DNA of 64,000 bases from Nostoc sp. UCD121. GTDB lineage: Bacteria > Cyanobacteriota > Cyanobacteriia > Cyanobacteriales > Nostocaceae. The notes beneath the pieces are model-generated. The model saw nothing but the letters and a program-made list of their open reading frames with translations. It made no database searches and was not told the DNA's origin. Of the stretch, positions 35,915 to 44,914 are shown one piece after another; positions within the stretch are counted from its first letter, which is position 1, and every line of letters begins with the position of its first letter. A program made the translations under genes and the position numbers. The stretch spans positions 1 to 64,000 of the forward strand of contig NZ_JACKZS010000017.1 in the NCBI RefSeq assembly GCF_014222285.1, given 5' to 3'.

Positions 35915-36856
35915 ATGTTTACTAATTTTCTAAAAAATAATGACAAATTAAGTGTAAATCAAGATAGGAATGTCTCAAATATTGAAATAGCACTTTTTAT
36001 AGATCAAATCAAAAGTAATATCTGGATATTTGGTATTCCATCTTGGATTTTTGGAATAACGGATAGAAGTATAGCTGCATTTGCTGATGGTTATTTATCT
36101 TATATAGAAATATTTCAGTTATTTACAGCTTCTTTCTTTTTTGTGAGTTGGCTATATCTCAAACCTAACGAAAGCTTCAACAGCAATGATTTAGGGCCCA
36201 GCCAATATCAAGAATATATCGCTCGTACTCAAGCTAATAAACTTCAAATAAAAAAGCTCCACATGATTAGTCAGGAGTATCTTTTACCGTTTCCTTATCT
36301 TTGCCAAATTTATCATCTATTGAACTTAAAGCATTTAGAAACAGTTCATAATTTTAGCCTTAATAAGCTGAAAATTTTCCAAATTAGCCACTTTCAGCCC
36401 ACCAGCACTGGTGGAATAATCAAATTCAAAACAATATTAGACTCGCCAGCTAATCCTTTGAGAATTTGGCGGCAACCGATTGTGGAGGTAGATTTAATAT
36501 TACATACTCCCTATACTGTTGAATTGAGTATTCCAGTTTACAATCACAAAAGGATAATTGTTTTATTTAATGCTTTTCCGTTAAATGACTCAGAACATCA
36601 GTTCTTTATAGATATATATAGTGACCTAGAGTGGCCAAAGCCATTATTACAAATAATATTGCATTTTGCTTCTTGTTTGACACTATTTGAAGATTTGCCC
36701 TATTTAAGAGCTTTAGCGGATAAAAATATAGGGCGTTTATTTAATTTAAGTAAGGCTTCAAATCACGAGACTGCATTGCTATTTAAAAGATTCGTTGAAC
36801 TATATGGTTCGACTGGAGAAGCAACTAAATTACTTAAGGCGAGGGAAGAAAATTAG
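35915..36856 (+). CDS. Hypothetical protein, 313 residues
   Basis: I do not recognise this protein. It has one or two hydrophobic segments near the N terminus (IWIFGIPSWIFGITD and IFQLFTASFFFVSWLYL), then a mixed region containing KLHMISQEYLLPFPYLCQIYHLLNLKHLE, a beta-rich stretch (GGIIKFKTILDSPANPLRIWRQ, VEVDLILHTPYTVELSIPVYN) and a helical end. The coding sequence is AT-rich compared with most of the window, which can indicate transfer. It may be a membrane-attached protein of Nostocales. No operon partner: the next gene is convergent with a 32-base gap. Confidence 0.65.
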   Translation: MFTNFLKNNDKLSVNQDRNVSNIEIALFIDQIKSNIWIFGIPSWIFGITDRSIAAFADGYLSYIEIFQLFTASFFFVSWLYLKPNESFNSNDLGPSQYQEYIARTQANKLQIKKLHMISQEYLLPFPYLCQIYHLLNLKHLETVHNFSLNKLKIFQISHFQPTSTGGIIKFKTILDSPANPLRIWRQPIVEVDLILHTPYTVELSIPVYNHKRIIVLFNAFPLNDSEHQFFIDIYSDLEWPKPLLQIILHFASCLTLFEDLPYLRALADKNIGRLFNLSKASNHETALLFKRFVELYGSTGEATKLLKAREEN

Positions 36857-36888
36857 GAGAGACGCGATTAATCGCGTCTGTACAGGAG

Positions 36889-38559
36889 TTAAGCGCGTGC
36901 TAGTAAGGGGGCAGCAGCTAGTAGTGTTTTGGTGTAAGGGTGCTGAGGATTGTTAAAAATAGTTTTTGTCAGACCGAGTTCGACAATTTTGCCACCATTC
37001 ATCACGGCAATACGATCGCACAAAAATCTAGCTAACCAGAGATCGTGAGTTATGAACAGATAAGTTAACTCAAATTCTTCCTTTAATTGCAACATCAAAT
37101 CTAGCACTTGCGACTGCACGCTAGCGTCTAACATACTCACAGGTTCATCGCAAATCAAAAGTTTAGGGTGAGTAATCAAAGCACGAGCGATCGCAACTCT
37201 TTGCTGTTGTCCTCCAGATAAATCTGATGGATAACGCTCATAATATACTTCTGGGGGTGTTAACCCAACTTTCTCTAGCATCCACAAAACCTGTTCTTTT
37301 GCCTTAACAGGGGCGGCTAAATTGTGGATAAATAAAGGATCGGCGATACTTTGTCCCACAGTCATCGCTGGATTGAGACAAGCATGGGGATCTTGAAAAA
37401 CCATTTGGATTTGTCGCCGTGAAGCGCGAATTTCTTGAGGCGACAGTGTAGTTAAATCTTGTCCTAAAAATTTAACTTTGCCACTGGTGGGACGAATTAG
37501 TTGCAGGATTGTTCGTGATAGTGTGCTTTTACCGCAGCCTGATTCACCGACTAAGCCGAGAATTTCTCCTGGATAAATATCTAGATTGATATCATCTACT
37601 GCTTTAATTGTCTGCGCTTGTGTGTTAAACAGCCGTTCGATAAAGTTAGGTTCTATGGTGTAGTATTGCTTGAGTTCTGTAATACTCAAAATTGGAGATT
37701 GCTTATTAATAATCGGTAATTGCTTTTCTGAGTCGTTGGTAATTATCAATTCTCCATCATCGTTTACTGCTTGAATGTGTAAAGCTGCTTTTAAGAGCGA
37801 TCGCGTGTATTCATGTTGAGGCTGCCTAAATACGGTTTCTGTAGAACCCATTTCGACCATTTTGCCCTGGTACATCACGCCAATGCGATCGCAATACTCA
37901 GCCACCATTGCTAAATCGTGAGAAATCAGCAACAATCCCATGTTTTCTTCACCGCACAGGCGAGTTAATTCTTTTAATATCTGCGCGGAAACGGTGACAT
38001 CTAAACTGGTGGTGGGTTCATCGGCAACAATTAACTTGGGGTTGAGGAGTAAAGCTAAAGCGATCGCAACCCGTTGGCGCATTCCCCCGCTAAATTCGTG
38101 GGGATACTGATTCCAGCGACTAGCGGGGATATTCACCTTCGCCAAAGTAGCAAGGGCTTTTTCTTTGGCTTCCCGCGTTGATAATTCTGGTGAGTGCGCC
38201 TGAAGGGTTTCGATACAATGCTTACCAATCGTCATCAACGGATCGAGGCGTGTCATGGGATCTTGAAAAATTAGTGCGATCGCCTCTCCTCGAAATTTCC
38301 GCAACTGGTTAGGCATCAAGTCAAGCACCGACTGTCCTTGAAATGTCACCTTTCCCTCAACACAACTAGAGGCTGGTAGTAAACGCATTACTGCCCGCCC
38401 GATAGTTGACTTACCACAACCTGACTCTCCCACCAATCCCATTCTTTCACCTGGTTGCAAGGTGAAAGATACATCATCAACCGCCCAGCTTGCCTCTTCT
38501 CCACTCCGTTGAGGATAGGCAACTCGCAGATTTTGGATACAGAATAAGGCTTCACTCAT
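36889..38559 (-). CDS. Fused oligopeptide/dipeptide ABC transporter ATPase (two NBDs)
   Basis: A 556-residue protein with two complete ABC ATPase domains of the Dpp/Opp type in one chain, like GsiA or YejF, which power import of peptides, glutathione or nickel-like ligands. First domain: Walker A GESGCGKST (about residue 43), signature FSGGMRQRVAIALALL, Walker B LIVADEPTTSLD. Second: GESGCGKST (about 346), LSGGQQQRVAIARALI and LLICDEPVSMLD. Each domain is followed by the short oligopeptide C-terminal extension (QHEYTRSLLKAA, QHPYTKTLLAAAP). Cognate permease and binding-protein genes are not nearby, so they must be encoded elsewhere. Confidence 0.92.
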   Translation of the reverse strand: MSEALFCIQNLRVAYPQRSGEEASWAVDDVSFTLQPGERMGLVGESGCGKSTIGRAVMRLLPASSCVEGKVTFQGQSVLDLMPNQLRKFRGEAIALIFQDPMTRLDPLMTIGKHCIETLQAHSPELSTREAKEKALATLAKVNIPASRWNQYPHEFSGGMRQRVAIALALLLNPKLIVADEPTTSLDVTVSAQILKELTRLCGEENMGLLLISHDLAMVAEYCDRIGVMYQGKMVEMGSTETVFRQPQHEYTRSLLKAALHIQAVNDDGELIITNDSEKQLPIINKQSPILSITELKQYYTIEPNFIERLFNTQAQTIKAVDDINLDIYPGEILGLVGESGCGKSTLSRTILQLIRPTSGKVKFLGQDLTTLSPQEIRASRRQIQMVFQDPHACLNPAMTVGQSIADPLFIHNLAAPVKAKEQVLWMLEKVGLTPPEVYYERYPSDLSGGQQQRVAIARALITHPKLLICDEPVSMLDASVQSQVLDLMLQLKEEFELTYLFITHDLWLARFLCDRIAVMNGGKIVELGLTKTIFNNPQHPYTKTLLAAAPLLARA

Positions 38560-38680
38560 ATTTAGTTATCAGCCCTGGGCTACCAGCTTTTATAATTTCA
38601 AATTTAAGATAGTCTATCAGATTATTATTAAACCTCCGTTGTGCGGATATCTTTATTCTCTTAGCTTACTGATTTATACC

Positions 38681-38720
38681 GCTTGTCTCAACTTTTATCA
38701 GTTAATGTTAAGAGACAAGC
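38681..38720. repeat. Hairpin between two minus-strand genes
   Basis: GCTTGTCTC (38681-38689) and GAGACAAGC (38712-38720) are perfect arms around a 22-base loop. It follows the stop of the 97-residue hypothetical gene on the minus strand and may end its message, though no T run is present. Confidence 0.5.
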
Positions 38721-38743
38721 AAGTATTTCTACTATTAAGCTAA

Positions 38744-39037
38744 TTAATGTTCATGATCTTGGTGATGATCGTTTGTGCTTTGCTCAGTTTCTAGTAGCCG
38801 CGAAATCAGCACGTCTGGTTTTCTACTAATAACAGACCTAACTTTATCAATAGCAACTACTTCACTGATTTTTACAACCATTTCCCAGAGAGTATCCTCT
38901 TCTGTGTCTTTGTTGTAAGTTCTATGTTTAAACCACAACAAATCATCCCAAACTCCAATAATTGTGGCAAAATACCACTTTTCTCGTACTAATATCCAAA
39001 TTTCTTGTTCTAAGTAAGTCTGTAGAAGAGATTTCAC
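38744..39037 (-). CDS. Small hypothetical protein, possibly Sm-like fold
   Basis: A 97-residue protein starting at GTG. The pattern of the first 65 residues (LEQEIWILVREKWYFATIIGVWDDLLWFKHRTYN, then MVVKISEVVAIDKVRSV) suggests a small beta-barrel in which a bulky sheet is followed by a regulatory tail; it recalls LSm/Hfq-like barrels but I cannot show homology. The tail ends in a histidine-rich HHQDHEH that could bind metal. It is followed by a hairpin and then the ABC ATPase gene on the same strand. Confidence 0.6.
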   Translation of the reverse strand: MKSLLQTYLEQEIWILVREKWYFATIIGVWDDLLWFKHRTYNKDTEEDTLWEMVVKISEVVAIDKVRSVISRKPDVLISRLLETEQSTNDHHQDHEH

Positions 39038-39700
39038 AATGACTAAGATAAAGATAAAGATTGTGCTACATATTAAGTAAGTATTAACAGGTAAGACAAC
39101 AGTTAAAATACTGATATGCTTTAGTGTAAATTGTATTTATATATTTTAACGATTAGCAAGCACAAAACCTAAAATAAGTATGTTTTAGCCAATACTAACT
39201 GAGATATTGGCTAATTTTGTCCAAAAATACCTGTATAAAATATAATTTCACGATTTAGTATTAGCTGTTACAGACAAGAAGCATATAATACAGCATTCTC
39301 ACTGAGATAGATCGTGGCTATCGCCCAAGTAGTATTATTCCCAAGAGTACGACCCTAACTAACAGAACTGTTTCCTATTTAGCACCTTGGATAATATGAG
39401 ACTCATATTTGATTTTTGAAAAAACTCCGTACAACTCAAAAAGCCTTCTTTCTATTGCCTTTTGCCTTCTTTCCCTTGCCCCTTACCTACCCACGTAAGT
39501 AAGTATAGCTACGCTACTGTGAGGGATACAAAAATCAAAGCATATTCCTATACCAACCAGTTCAAAATATTTAGTAAGGTAGTTTAACTGATTAATTCAC
39601 CCATTTGCGGGAGGTAATTAACAAGCCAATAAGTGTACCTTGCTTATAGTAAGACCAACAGAAGATGGTTTGAAGCAGCAGTTACACAACAGTATCAATC
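39038..39700. other. Intergenic region, no gene seen
   Basis: About 660 bases. Perfect arms TTAGCCAATA (39185-39194) and TATTGGCTAA (39205-39214), followed by TTTT, form a terminator-like hairpin on the plus strand. A small repeat with TAGCTACGCTA is near 39505. No coding sequence is supported. Confidence 0.45.
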
Positions 39701-40009
39701 ATGTTAAATCTGATATTAACCAAATGTATAAGAATCCAACTCTTGCTGGTTTCAACAGCTTTTTTGGTGGCTGTACAAACTTCTGCCAATGCTGAACAAC
39801 CCCTTCCTAGTTTGACTCCTGCACAAGCTCAAAGTTTATCCCGTGACTTAGTTCCATATAATTCTCAAGACTTTTTTAGACAAGGAAAAAATTCGATTGA
39901 GAGAGAAATTCAAATTCTTAGGCAAAGGCAACTGCGCTCAATAAAACCTGTTCTTAAGATTGAGCCAGTACAGCAGATTAAAAGACCACCTACGCAGCAA
40001 AAACCCTAA
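39701..40009 (+). CDS. Small secreted hypothetical protein
   Basis: A 102-residue protein with a clear signal peptide (residues about 1-31: IQLLLVSTAFLVAVQTSANA, cut before EQPLP). The mature peptide of about 70 residues is basic and glutamine- and proline-rich (LTPAQAQSLSRDLVPYNSQD, then IQILRQRQLRS and a KRPPTQQKP end). No family is recognised. It is expected in the periplasm or outside the cell. Transcribed alone. Confidence 0.65.
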   Translation: MLNLILTKCIRIQLLLVSTAFLVAVQTSANAEQPLPSLTPAQAQSLSRDLVPYNSQDFFRQGKNSIEREIQILRQRQLRSIKPVLKIEPVQQIKRPPTQQKP

Positions 40010-40446
40010 TATAGCAGTCAGCTTTGATTTCTATTCGCGCGGCGTGGGTAGGCAAGAGGCAACAGGAAAAAAGCTTCTTTGAGTTGTACTTAGCTTCGTA
40101 AAAATCAAATCTGAGTTCTGTATGTTATCTAGACATCGTCTACCTTGGGAACCGTAGTTTTGTAGGTTGGGTGCAGCGTTAGCGTAACCCAAGATAAAAT
40201 TTGGTGGTAATGTTGGGTTGCGTTTCACTCCACCTAACCTACATAAATATATCTTTTAAAAAACTCTAAATTACAACATAGATGAGGTTTCTGTTGGAAG
40301 TATTGTGATTTTATGATACTTATACCTTGAATAGCTTTGAGCTATAGCACGGAAATCGCACTTTCAGGCATTACAATAACTAGGTCTGCTTTCCATAAAC
40401 AGAGTTTTTGTATTTTAAATAAATTTTGTAACAAAAAGGTACAATT
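40010..40446. other. Intergenic region with MITE-like repeat
   Basis: About 440 bases with no gene. The palindromic element at 40162-40242 is the main feature; a 65-codon frame across it is a repeat translation. Confidence 0.55.
40162..40242. repeat. Palindromic GTAGGTTGGG element
   Basis: Ends GTAGGTTGGGTG (40162) and CCACCTAACCTAC (to 40242) are inverted copies, with GCGTTAGCGTAACCCAA and TTGGGTTGCGTTTCA pairing inside. About 81 bases; this is a repeat type abundant in cyanobacterial genomes and has no coding role. Confidence 0.75.
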
Positions 40447-40656
40447 TTACTCGTCTAACAAACTCATCAATGCTTGAACTTCAACGTCTTGCGGCTCTGA
40501 TAATTGACACTGCAACTTTAATAACTGACTTTGTAGTGTTTCTGCTACATGGATCATATTAGATTCTTGGGCAATTCTTAACTGATTTTCTTTAATTTGG
40601 ATTTGTTGAAGCAAGTCGTTTTCAATGTGAATTGAGTTGGAATGTTGAGCAATCAT
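40447..40656 (-). CDS. Small coiled-coil hypothetical protein
   Basis: A 69-residue protein that is almost wholly predicted helix, rich in Gln, Glu and Leu with heptad spacing (NDLLQQIQIKENQLRIAQES, then VAETLQSQLLKLQCQLSE). Probably a short coiled coil with an acidic C terminus (ALMSLLDE). An ATG start is present, but no family is recognised and small size makes it uncertain. AT-rich non-coding sequence of about 420 bases lies upstream. Confidence 0.5.
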   Translation of the reverse strand: MIAQHSNSIHIENDLLQQIQIKENQLRIAQESNMIHVAETLQSQLLKLQCQLSEPQDVEVQALMSLLDE

Positions 40657-41075
40657 AGGTTTACATTTGTTATCAATATTTAGAGGGAATTGAAGAAGAA
40701 TTCAGAAATCAAGCCGGAGACGTTTCAGTTAGCTCCAGTCTGAACTAAGACACTCTCTAAGAGGACATTTAGCCCATTCTGCCTCCTGACTTATGACTCT
40801 TATTTCGACTAAATTTATTACCAATGTATTATTCCACACTTTGATCATTTTTTTAATATCTAGTGAATTAATTTTCATTACTCATACTTTTTACGGGTAT
40901 GGCAGACTTAATACATCATGTCCATTATTTTTGGGGCTTTTACAAAAATGTAAATCATGATATAAGATTGGTTGACTAAGTTTGAGATATTTGTTGCGTA
41001 GGTTATCACAGATAAACTTATCTGTTACTTCATCGAGTCTTGTAAAGAATTTTTAACGATTGTTTTGTGAATGGC
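40657..41075. other. Intergenic region, nothing recognised
   Basis: About 420 AT-rich bases. I see no open frame, strong hairpin or repeat that I can support; promoters for the flanking divergent small genes must be here. Confidence 0.35.
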
Positions 41076-41402
41076 ATGAACTTAAAACTTATAAAAGGAA
41101 AAATTTTTACAATGGTAAAAATTATATCTACAGTTCTTATATCCAGCGCAATTGGATTAGAATCATGGAATATTTATGCATTACTAAATAATAGTAATAT
41201 TCCCAGCAGCCTTAATCCAATTTTTTGGATTGAGCGTTTTGCCATGACCTGCCATTTTATCGAAGCTATTATAGCAGCTTTTTATGCACCTTCAAGAAAA
41301 AAGATGCCAATACAATATGCCACTTATACTTTTTTTGTAGGCACCATTGGGTTGTTAGAACTGTTTGATCGAGATGATGCTCCTACATCTTCTACATCCT
41401 GA
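41076..41402 (+). CDS. Small membrane hypothetical protein
   Basis: A 108-residue protein with three probable membrane helices: VKIISTVLISSAIGLESWNIY, FAMTCHFIEAIIAAFYA and YATYTFFVGTIGLLELF. The SRKKMPIQYA loop suggests a positive cytoplasmic side. It resembles small membrane proteins of unknown function seen in Nostocales, but I cannot name a family. GTG 41067, ATG 41076 and ATG 41112 are possible starts; the ATG at 41112 would still keep all helices. Confidence 0.6.
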   Translation: MNLKLIKGKIFTMVKIISTVLISSAIGLESWNIYALLNNSNIPSSLNPIFWIERFAMTCHFIEAIIAAFYAPSRKKMPIQYATYTFFVGTIGLLELFDRDDAPTSSTS

Positions 41403-41434
41403 AGGCGTGAAGTTTTTGAATTAGGTTGGTAGGT

Positions 41435-41463
41435 GCGATGTCTACGACGGGCTACGCCTACGC
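41435..41463. repeat. Small dispersed repeat, copy 2 (intergenic)
   Basis: Beginning GCGATGTCTACGACGGGCTA, identical over 29 bases to the copy at 22284-22312 in opposite orientation. It lies between the membrane hypothetical gene and thioredoxin. Confidence 0.85.
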
Positions 41464-41551
41464 AGCAGGTGAACCTGACGGACAGAAGAAGGTATAGTTT
41501 GTATAGTGAGATTTTTGCTGCAATTTTAGTTTAATACTAAGGAATTAAAAA

Positions 41552-41899
41552 ATGTCTGCTGATACTCAAATAGTTGCTTATCTTGAAGAAAGTGAATTTG
41601 ATGTTGTTTTAAATGGAAGTGAAGAGAAAGTTGTTGTTGTTGATTTTACTGCTACTTGGTGTGGCCCCTGTCGGCTGGTAAGCCCTTTGATGGAGCAACT
41701 TGCTGAAGAATACAAAGGCCGCGCTAAAGTCGTTAAGGTAGACGTTGATAGGAATAAGCCGATTTTCAAAAAATTCGGTCTTCGCAGTATTCCAGCAGTT
41801 TTAATTTTCAAAGATGGCATTTTAGCAGAAACCATTGTGGGGGTTTCTCCTTACGAGCAGTTTAGCGAAGCTGTTCAGAAGCTTCTTGAGGTTGTTTAA
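41552..41899 (+). CDS. trx: Thioredoxin
   Basis: A 115-residue cytosolic disulfide reductase. The active site is WCGPC (C37 and C40) in DFTATWCGPCRLVSP, and the cis-proline P81 is in LRSIPAVLIF. Everything fits a canonical m-type or A-type thioredoxin except the unusual TATWCGPC preceding residues, which are within normal variation. It reduces target enzymes using electrons from thioredoxin reductase or ferredoxin-thioredoxin reductase; which one cannot be told. It stands alone with its own upstream region. Confidence 0.95.
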   Translation: MSADTQIVAYLEESEFDVVLNGSEEKVVVVDFTATWCGPCRLVSPLMEQLAEEYKGRAKVVKVDVDRNKPIFKKFGLRSIPAVLIFKDGILAETIVGVSPYEQFSEAVQKLLEVV

Positions 41900-42035
41900 A
41901 CTCAATTCGTAATTAACAAGGCTTTTTACCGGATATCTAATAACGGCATTGACGTTTCAGGTGGTGTTTAAATTTCCCGAAGTTTCGAGTATCGGACTTA
42001 TCACCACTTGAAGCATAATTATGAATTGTACATTT

Positions 42036-42569
42036 TTAAAGATTCCCTTTTCGCCTATAATGTGATTGCAGTAAACCATTAGAATATTGTTTTGAGTTAA
42101 TCAGTTCCAATTTTTCTTCAGGGGTAGGCGGTGGGAAAAGCTGTATACCGCTACCTAAAATAGTTGGAATAGTTGAAATAATATATTCATCAATCAAGCT
42201 GTGCTGAAGAAATGAATTGATTAATGCTCCGCCACCAACTAGCCAGATATTTTCAAAACCTTGAGCCTCTATATTTGCCAAGGCGTTCTTGACTGTATCA
42301 GAAACAAACACAACATCCTCGCGGTCAGATTGGAGATGGCGTTTGGTGAAAACAAATGATTTCTTCCCAGGATAAGGCCATTCATTAAAACCCAGCCCTA
42401 CTTCATAAGTATTGCTGCCTAAAACAATAGAATCAATGGATTCGTAGAAAGCACCATAACCGTAGTCTTCGCCCTCTATATCAAGGATTGATAGCCAATC
42501 AATTCCGCCATCGCTGCGAGCAATATAACCATCCAAACTAGCTGCAATGTAAAGTGTAACTTTCGCCAT
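42036..42569 (-). CDS. Dihydrofolate reductase / RibD C-terminal family protein
   Basis: A 177-residue protein with the DHFR-like fold of the RibD_C family: VTLYIAASLDGYIARSDGGIDWL at the start, SIVLGSNTYEVGLGFNEWPY, and the nucleotide-binding IWLVGGGALINSFLQHSLIDEY. Family members reduce pyrimidine or folate-like substrates with NADPH, but stand-alone copies (YyaP/YwjB type) have no firm role. Its start follows the stop of a small TIGR03643-type gene by 15 bases on the same strand, so they form an operon. Confidence 0.88.
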   Translation of the reverse strand: MAKVTLYIAASLDGYIARSDGGIDWLSILDIEGEDYGYGAFYESIDSIVLGSNTYEVGLGFNEWPYPGKKSFVFTKRHLQSDREDVVFVSDTVKNALANIEAQGFENIWLVGGGALINSFLQHSLIDEYIISTIPTILGSGIQLFPPPTPEEKLELINSKQYSNGLLQSHYRRKGNL

Positions 42570-42584
42570 TTTACTTTCAATTAG

Positions 42585-42839
42585 TTACGTTTTTTGATTG
42601 TGAGACTTAAACCGACCTGCAATAAATTCTCGCTTAGATAAATGCTTTGTACTGCGTTTGGTAACTCGCTCTCGCCACATCTGGAAACTAGACTCTTTCA
42701 TTTCGCGCCTCATTAAGGCAATTACCTGTTTTTCCAGCAGTCCAAACTGAGCCTCAATCGCATCAAAAGATGTTCTATCTTCCCATGCCATCTCAATGAT
42801 GCGATCAATGCTTTCTGAATCGAGGTTAGGTAGCTTCAT
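42585..42839 (-). CDS. TIGR03643/DUF2805 family protein
   Basis: An 84-residue basic protein of a conserved family of unknown function. The signature is IDRIIEMAWEDRTSFDAIEAQFGL followed by EKQVIALMRREMKESSFQMWRERV and a basic end. The fold looks helix-turn-helix-like (short helices with FDAIEAQFGLLEKQV), which may mean nucleic-acid binding, but this is a guess. First gene of a pair with the DHFR-family gene downstream. Confidence 0.85.
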   Translation of the reverse strand: MKLPNLDSESIDRIIEMAWEDRTSFDAIEAQFGLLEKQVIALMRREMKESSFQMWRERVTKRSTKHLSKREFIAGRFKSHNQKT

Positions 42840-42888
42840 TTCTTTCTGACAATTGATAAATTCGAGCTATATACTATATATTTTTATT

Positions 42889-44688
42889 TTACTTTTCCTC
42901 TTGAAGAACCGTTGTGTCTGCTGCACCCAATTGTAGACCATAGAGGTTGGCGTATACACCTTGCCGATCAATGAGTTCGGCGTGAGTACCTTGCTCTACA
43001 ATTTGTCCCTGCTGAATTACTAATACCTGATCTGCCTGAGTAACTGTACTGAGGCGATGGGCAATTACAAAACTGGTACGACCTTGTAGCAAACGAGCGA
43101 TCGCACTTTGTACTAGCGCTTCTGTGCGCGTGTCAATGCTGCTGGTGGCTTCATCAAGAATCAGAATACGCGGGTTAATTAATACCGCACGAGCAATACT
43201 GATCAGTTGTCTTTGTCCCTGGCTCAGGGGCGCTCCTCGTTCGCCCAATTGGGTTGTATAGCCTTGTGGTAGTGAGGTAATGAACTCATGTACATTTGCT
43301 AGTTGTGCAGCCGCTTCGATGTCAGCTTGGGTAGTATGAGGAGCGCCAAAAGCAATGTTTTCGGCGACAGTACCAGTGAACAGAATATTATCTTGTAAAA
43401 CGATGCCAATTTGACGGCGCAGACTTGCTTGAGTAACACTACGCACATCAATGTCATCAATTTTTACTGCACCACCTGATACATCGTAGAAGCGCAAAAT
43501 CAAGTTAATAATTGTACTTTTACCCGAACCGGTCGGCCCGACTAATGCAATCATCTGCCCTGGATAGGCGTGCAAATTCACCCCTTTGAGAACCAATTGA
43601 TCTGGGTTATAGCCAAACTTGACATTCTCAAATCTCACTTCCCCCTGAATGGGCGGCATTTCTGTCGCATCAGGTGCATCTTTGAGTTCTGACGGTTCAT
43701 CTAGTAATAGAAAGATTCGTTCTAATCCGGCGAAGGCAGATTGAGCTTGGGTGTAAAACTGGCTGAGAATCTGGATAGGGCGGAAGAACTGCTGGACGTA
43801 AAGTAAAAAGGATGTCACCACACCCACTGTTACAGCCCCAGTGACGGCAAGATAGCCACCATAAGCCAGCACACCCGCGGTTGCGAGTGTGTTGAGAAAA
43901 TCGATGGAGGGCAAAAAGGCCGAAGTAATTGCTACAGCTTCGACGTTGGCATCACGATTGGCAGCGTTAAGAACGTCAAATTGGGCGATGTTTGTCTGTA
44001 CCCGATTAAATGCCTGTGCTTCTCTGACACTGCCAATATCTTCTTCCAACTTGGCGGAAAGCTCCCCGATGGTTTGTCGAGTAACACGAAACCTGGCTCT
44101 TGCCCAACGTGCAAACAAACTTGTGGTCAAAATCATCAGTGGCACAACCAGGTTGCTCAATAAGCCGAGTTGCAGGTTGATTGAGAGCATAGCAATGACT
44201 ATACCGACCAAACTGAAAATGTTGCCCAGCATTTGGGCGATCGTCAATCCAAATGCCTGATTCACAGTATTGACATCATTCAGCAGACGGCTCATTAAAT
44301 CGCCCGCTTCGCTGCGATCAAAAAAGCTGAGGGGGAGACTTTGGATTTTGAGAAAAATATCTTGCCTCAGTTGAGCCAGCAATCGCTGCATAATCCAGCC
44401 GACTCGAATAATTTGACCCCGGATTGCTAAAATGCCAAGTCCGTAGTTTAGGGCTAGTAGACCTAATAACAGTAGGAGTCCCTGTAAATTACCTTGGGCA
44501 ATTAAGCGATCGATTGACCAACCCAGGAAAAACGGCCCAATTGCCTGGGTTACAGCACCAATAAATACTAATGTCAGGGCGATGGGAATTTCTTTGCGAT
44601 AAAGTAGCAGGTATTGCAAAAAACGCCGCAGGGTAGAAAGTTGCTTACTCGCCTGCTCAGATGCAACAACGGGAATAGTGCCTCTCAT
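42889..44688 (-). CDS. ABC exporter half-transporter, canonical NBD
   Basis: A 599-residue ABC exporter subunit with six N-terminal helices (ABC_membrane, about 25-320) and a C-terminal ATPase. Walker A is VGPTGSGKSTII, the signature is LSQGQRQLISIARAVL (with Q in place of the second G), Walker B is ILILDEATSSID with the catalytic glutamate. The neighbour upstream on the same strand (44915-46708) is a similar subunit whose catalytic glutamate is aspartate, so the two probably form a heterodimeric multidrug or lipid exporter of the BmrCD/TM287-288 type with this chain holding the active Walker B. Substrate unknown. Confidence 0.9.
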   Translation of the reverse strand: MRGTIPVVASEQASKQLSTLRRFLQYLLLYRKEIPIALTLVFIGAVTQAIGPFFLGWSIDRLIAQGNLQGLLLLLGLLALNYGLGILAIRGQIIRVGWIMQRLLAQLRQDIFLKIQSLPLSFFDRSEAGDLMSRLLNDVNTVNQAFGLTIAQMLGNIFSLVGIVIAMLSINLQLGLLSNLVVPLMILTTSLFARWARARFRVTRQTIGELSAKLEEDIGSVREAQAFNRVQTNIAQFDVLNAANRDANVEAVAITSAFLPSIDFLNTLATAGVLAYGGYLAVTGAVTVGVVTSFLLYVQQFFRPIQILSQFYTQAQSAFAGLERIFLLLDEPSELKDAPDATEMPPIQGEVRFENVKFGYNPDQLVLKGVNLHAYPGQMIALVGPTGSGKSTIINLILRFYDVSGGAVKIDDIDVRSVTQASLRRQIGIVLQDNILFTGTVAENIAFGAPHTTQADIEAAAQLANVHEFITSLPQGYTTQLGERGAPLSQGQRQLISIARAVLINPRILILDEATSSIDTRTEALVQSAIARLLQGRTSFVIAHRLSTVTQADQVLVIQQGQIVEQGTHAELIDRQGVYANLYGLQLGAADTTVLQEEK

Positions 44689-44914
44689 AGCAATTTTAGA
44701 TTTTAGATTTTGGACTTCGACTTCGCTCAGTCGAACGATTTTGGATTACAAGGTCTTTGCTTTCAATTAGTTGTTATAAAAGTCTCGAACAAGACTATTT
44801 ATTAATACGGTTCAGTTAAGGCTTAACTCTTTGTCAAAGTCAATTTTTTTAACGAACCGCAAAGGACGCTAAGTAAAAGAAGGAAGAAATACTTAACTGA
44901 AGTGGATTAGTTAT

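Noticed and set aside
40031..40228. 65-codon minus-strand frame
   Set aside because: It crosses the palindromic GTAGGTTGGG repeat and has no coding character.
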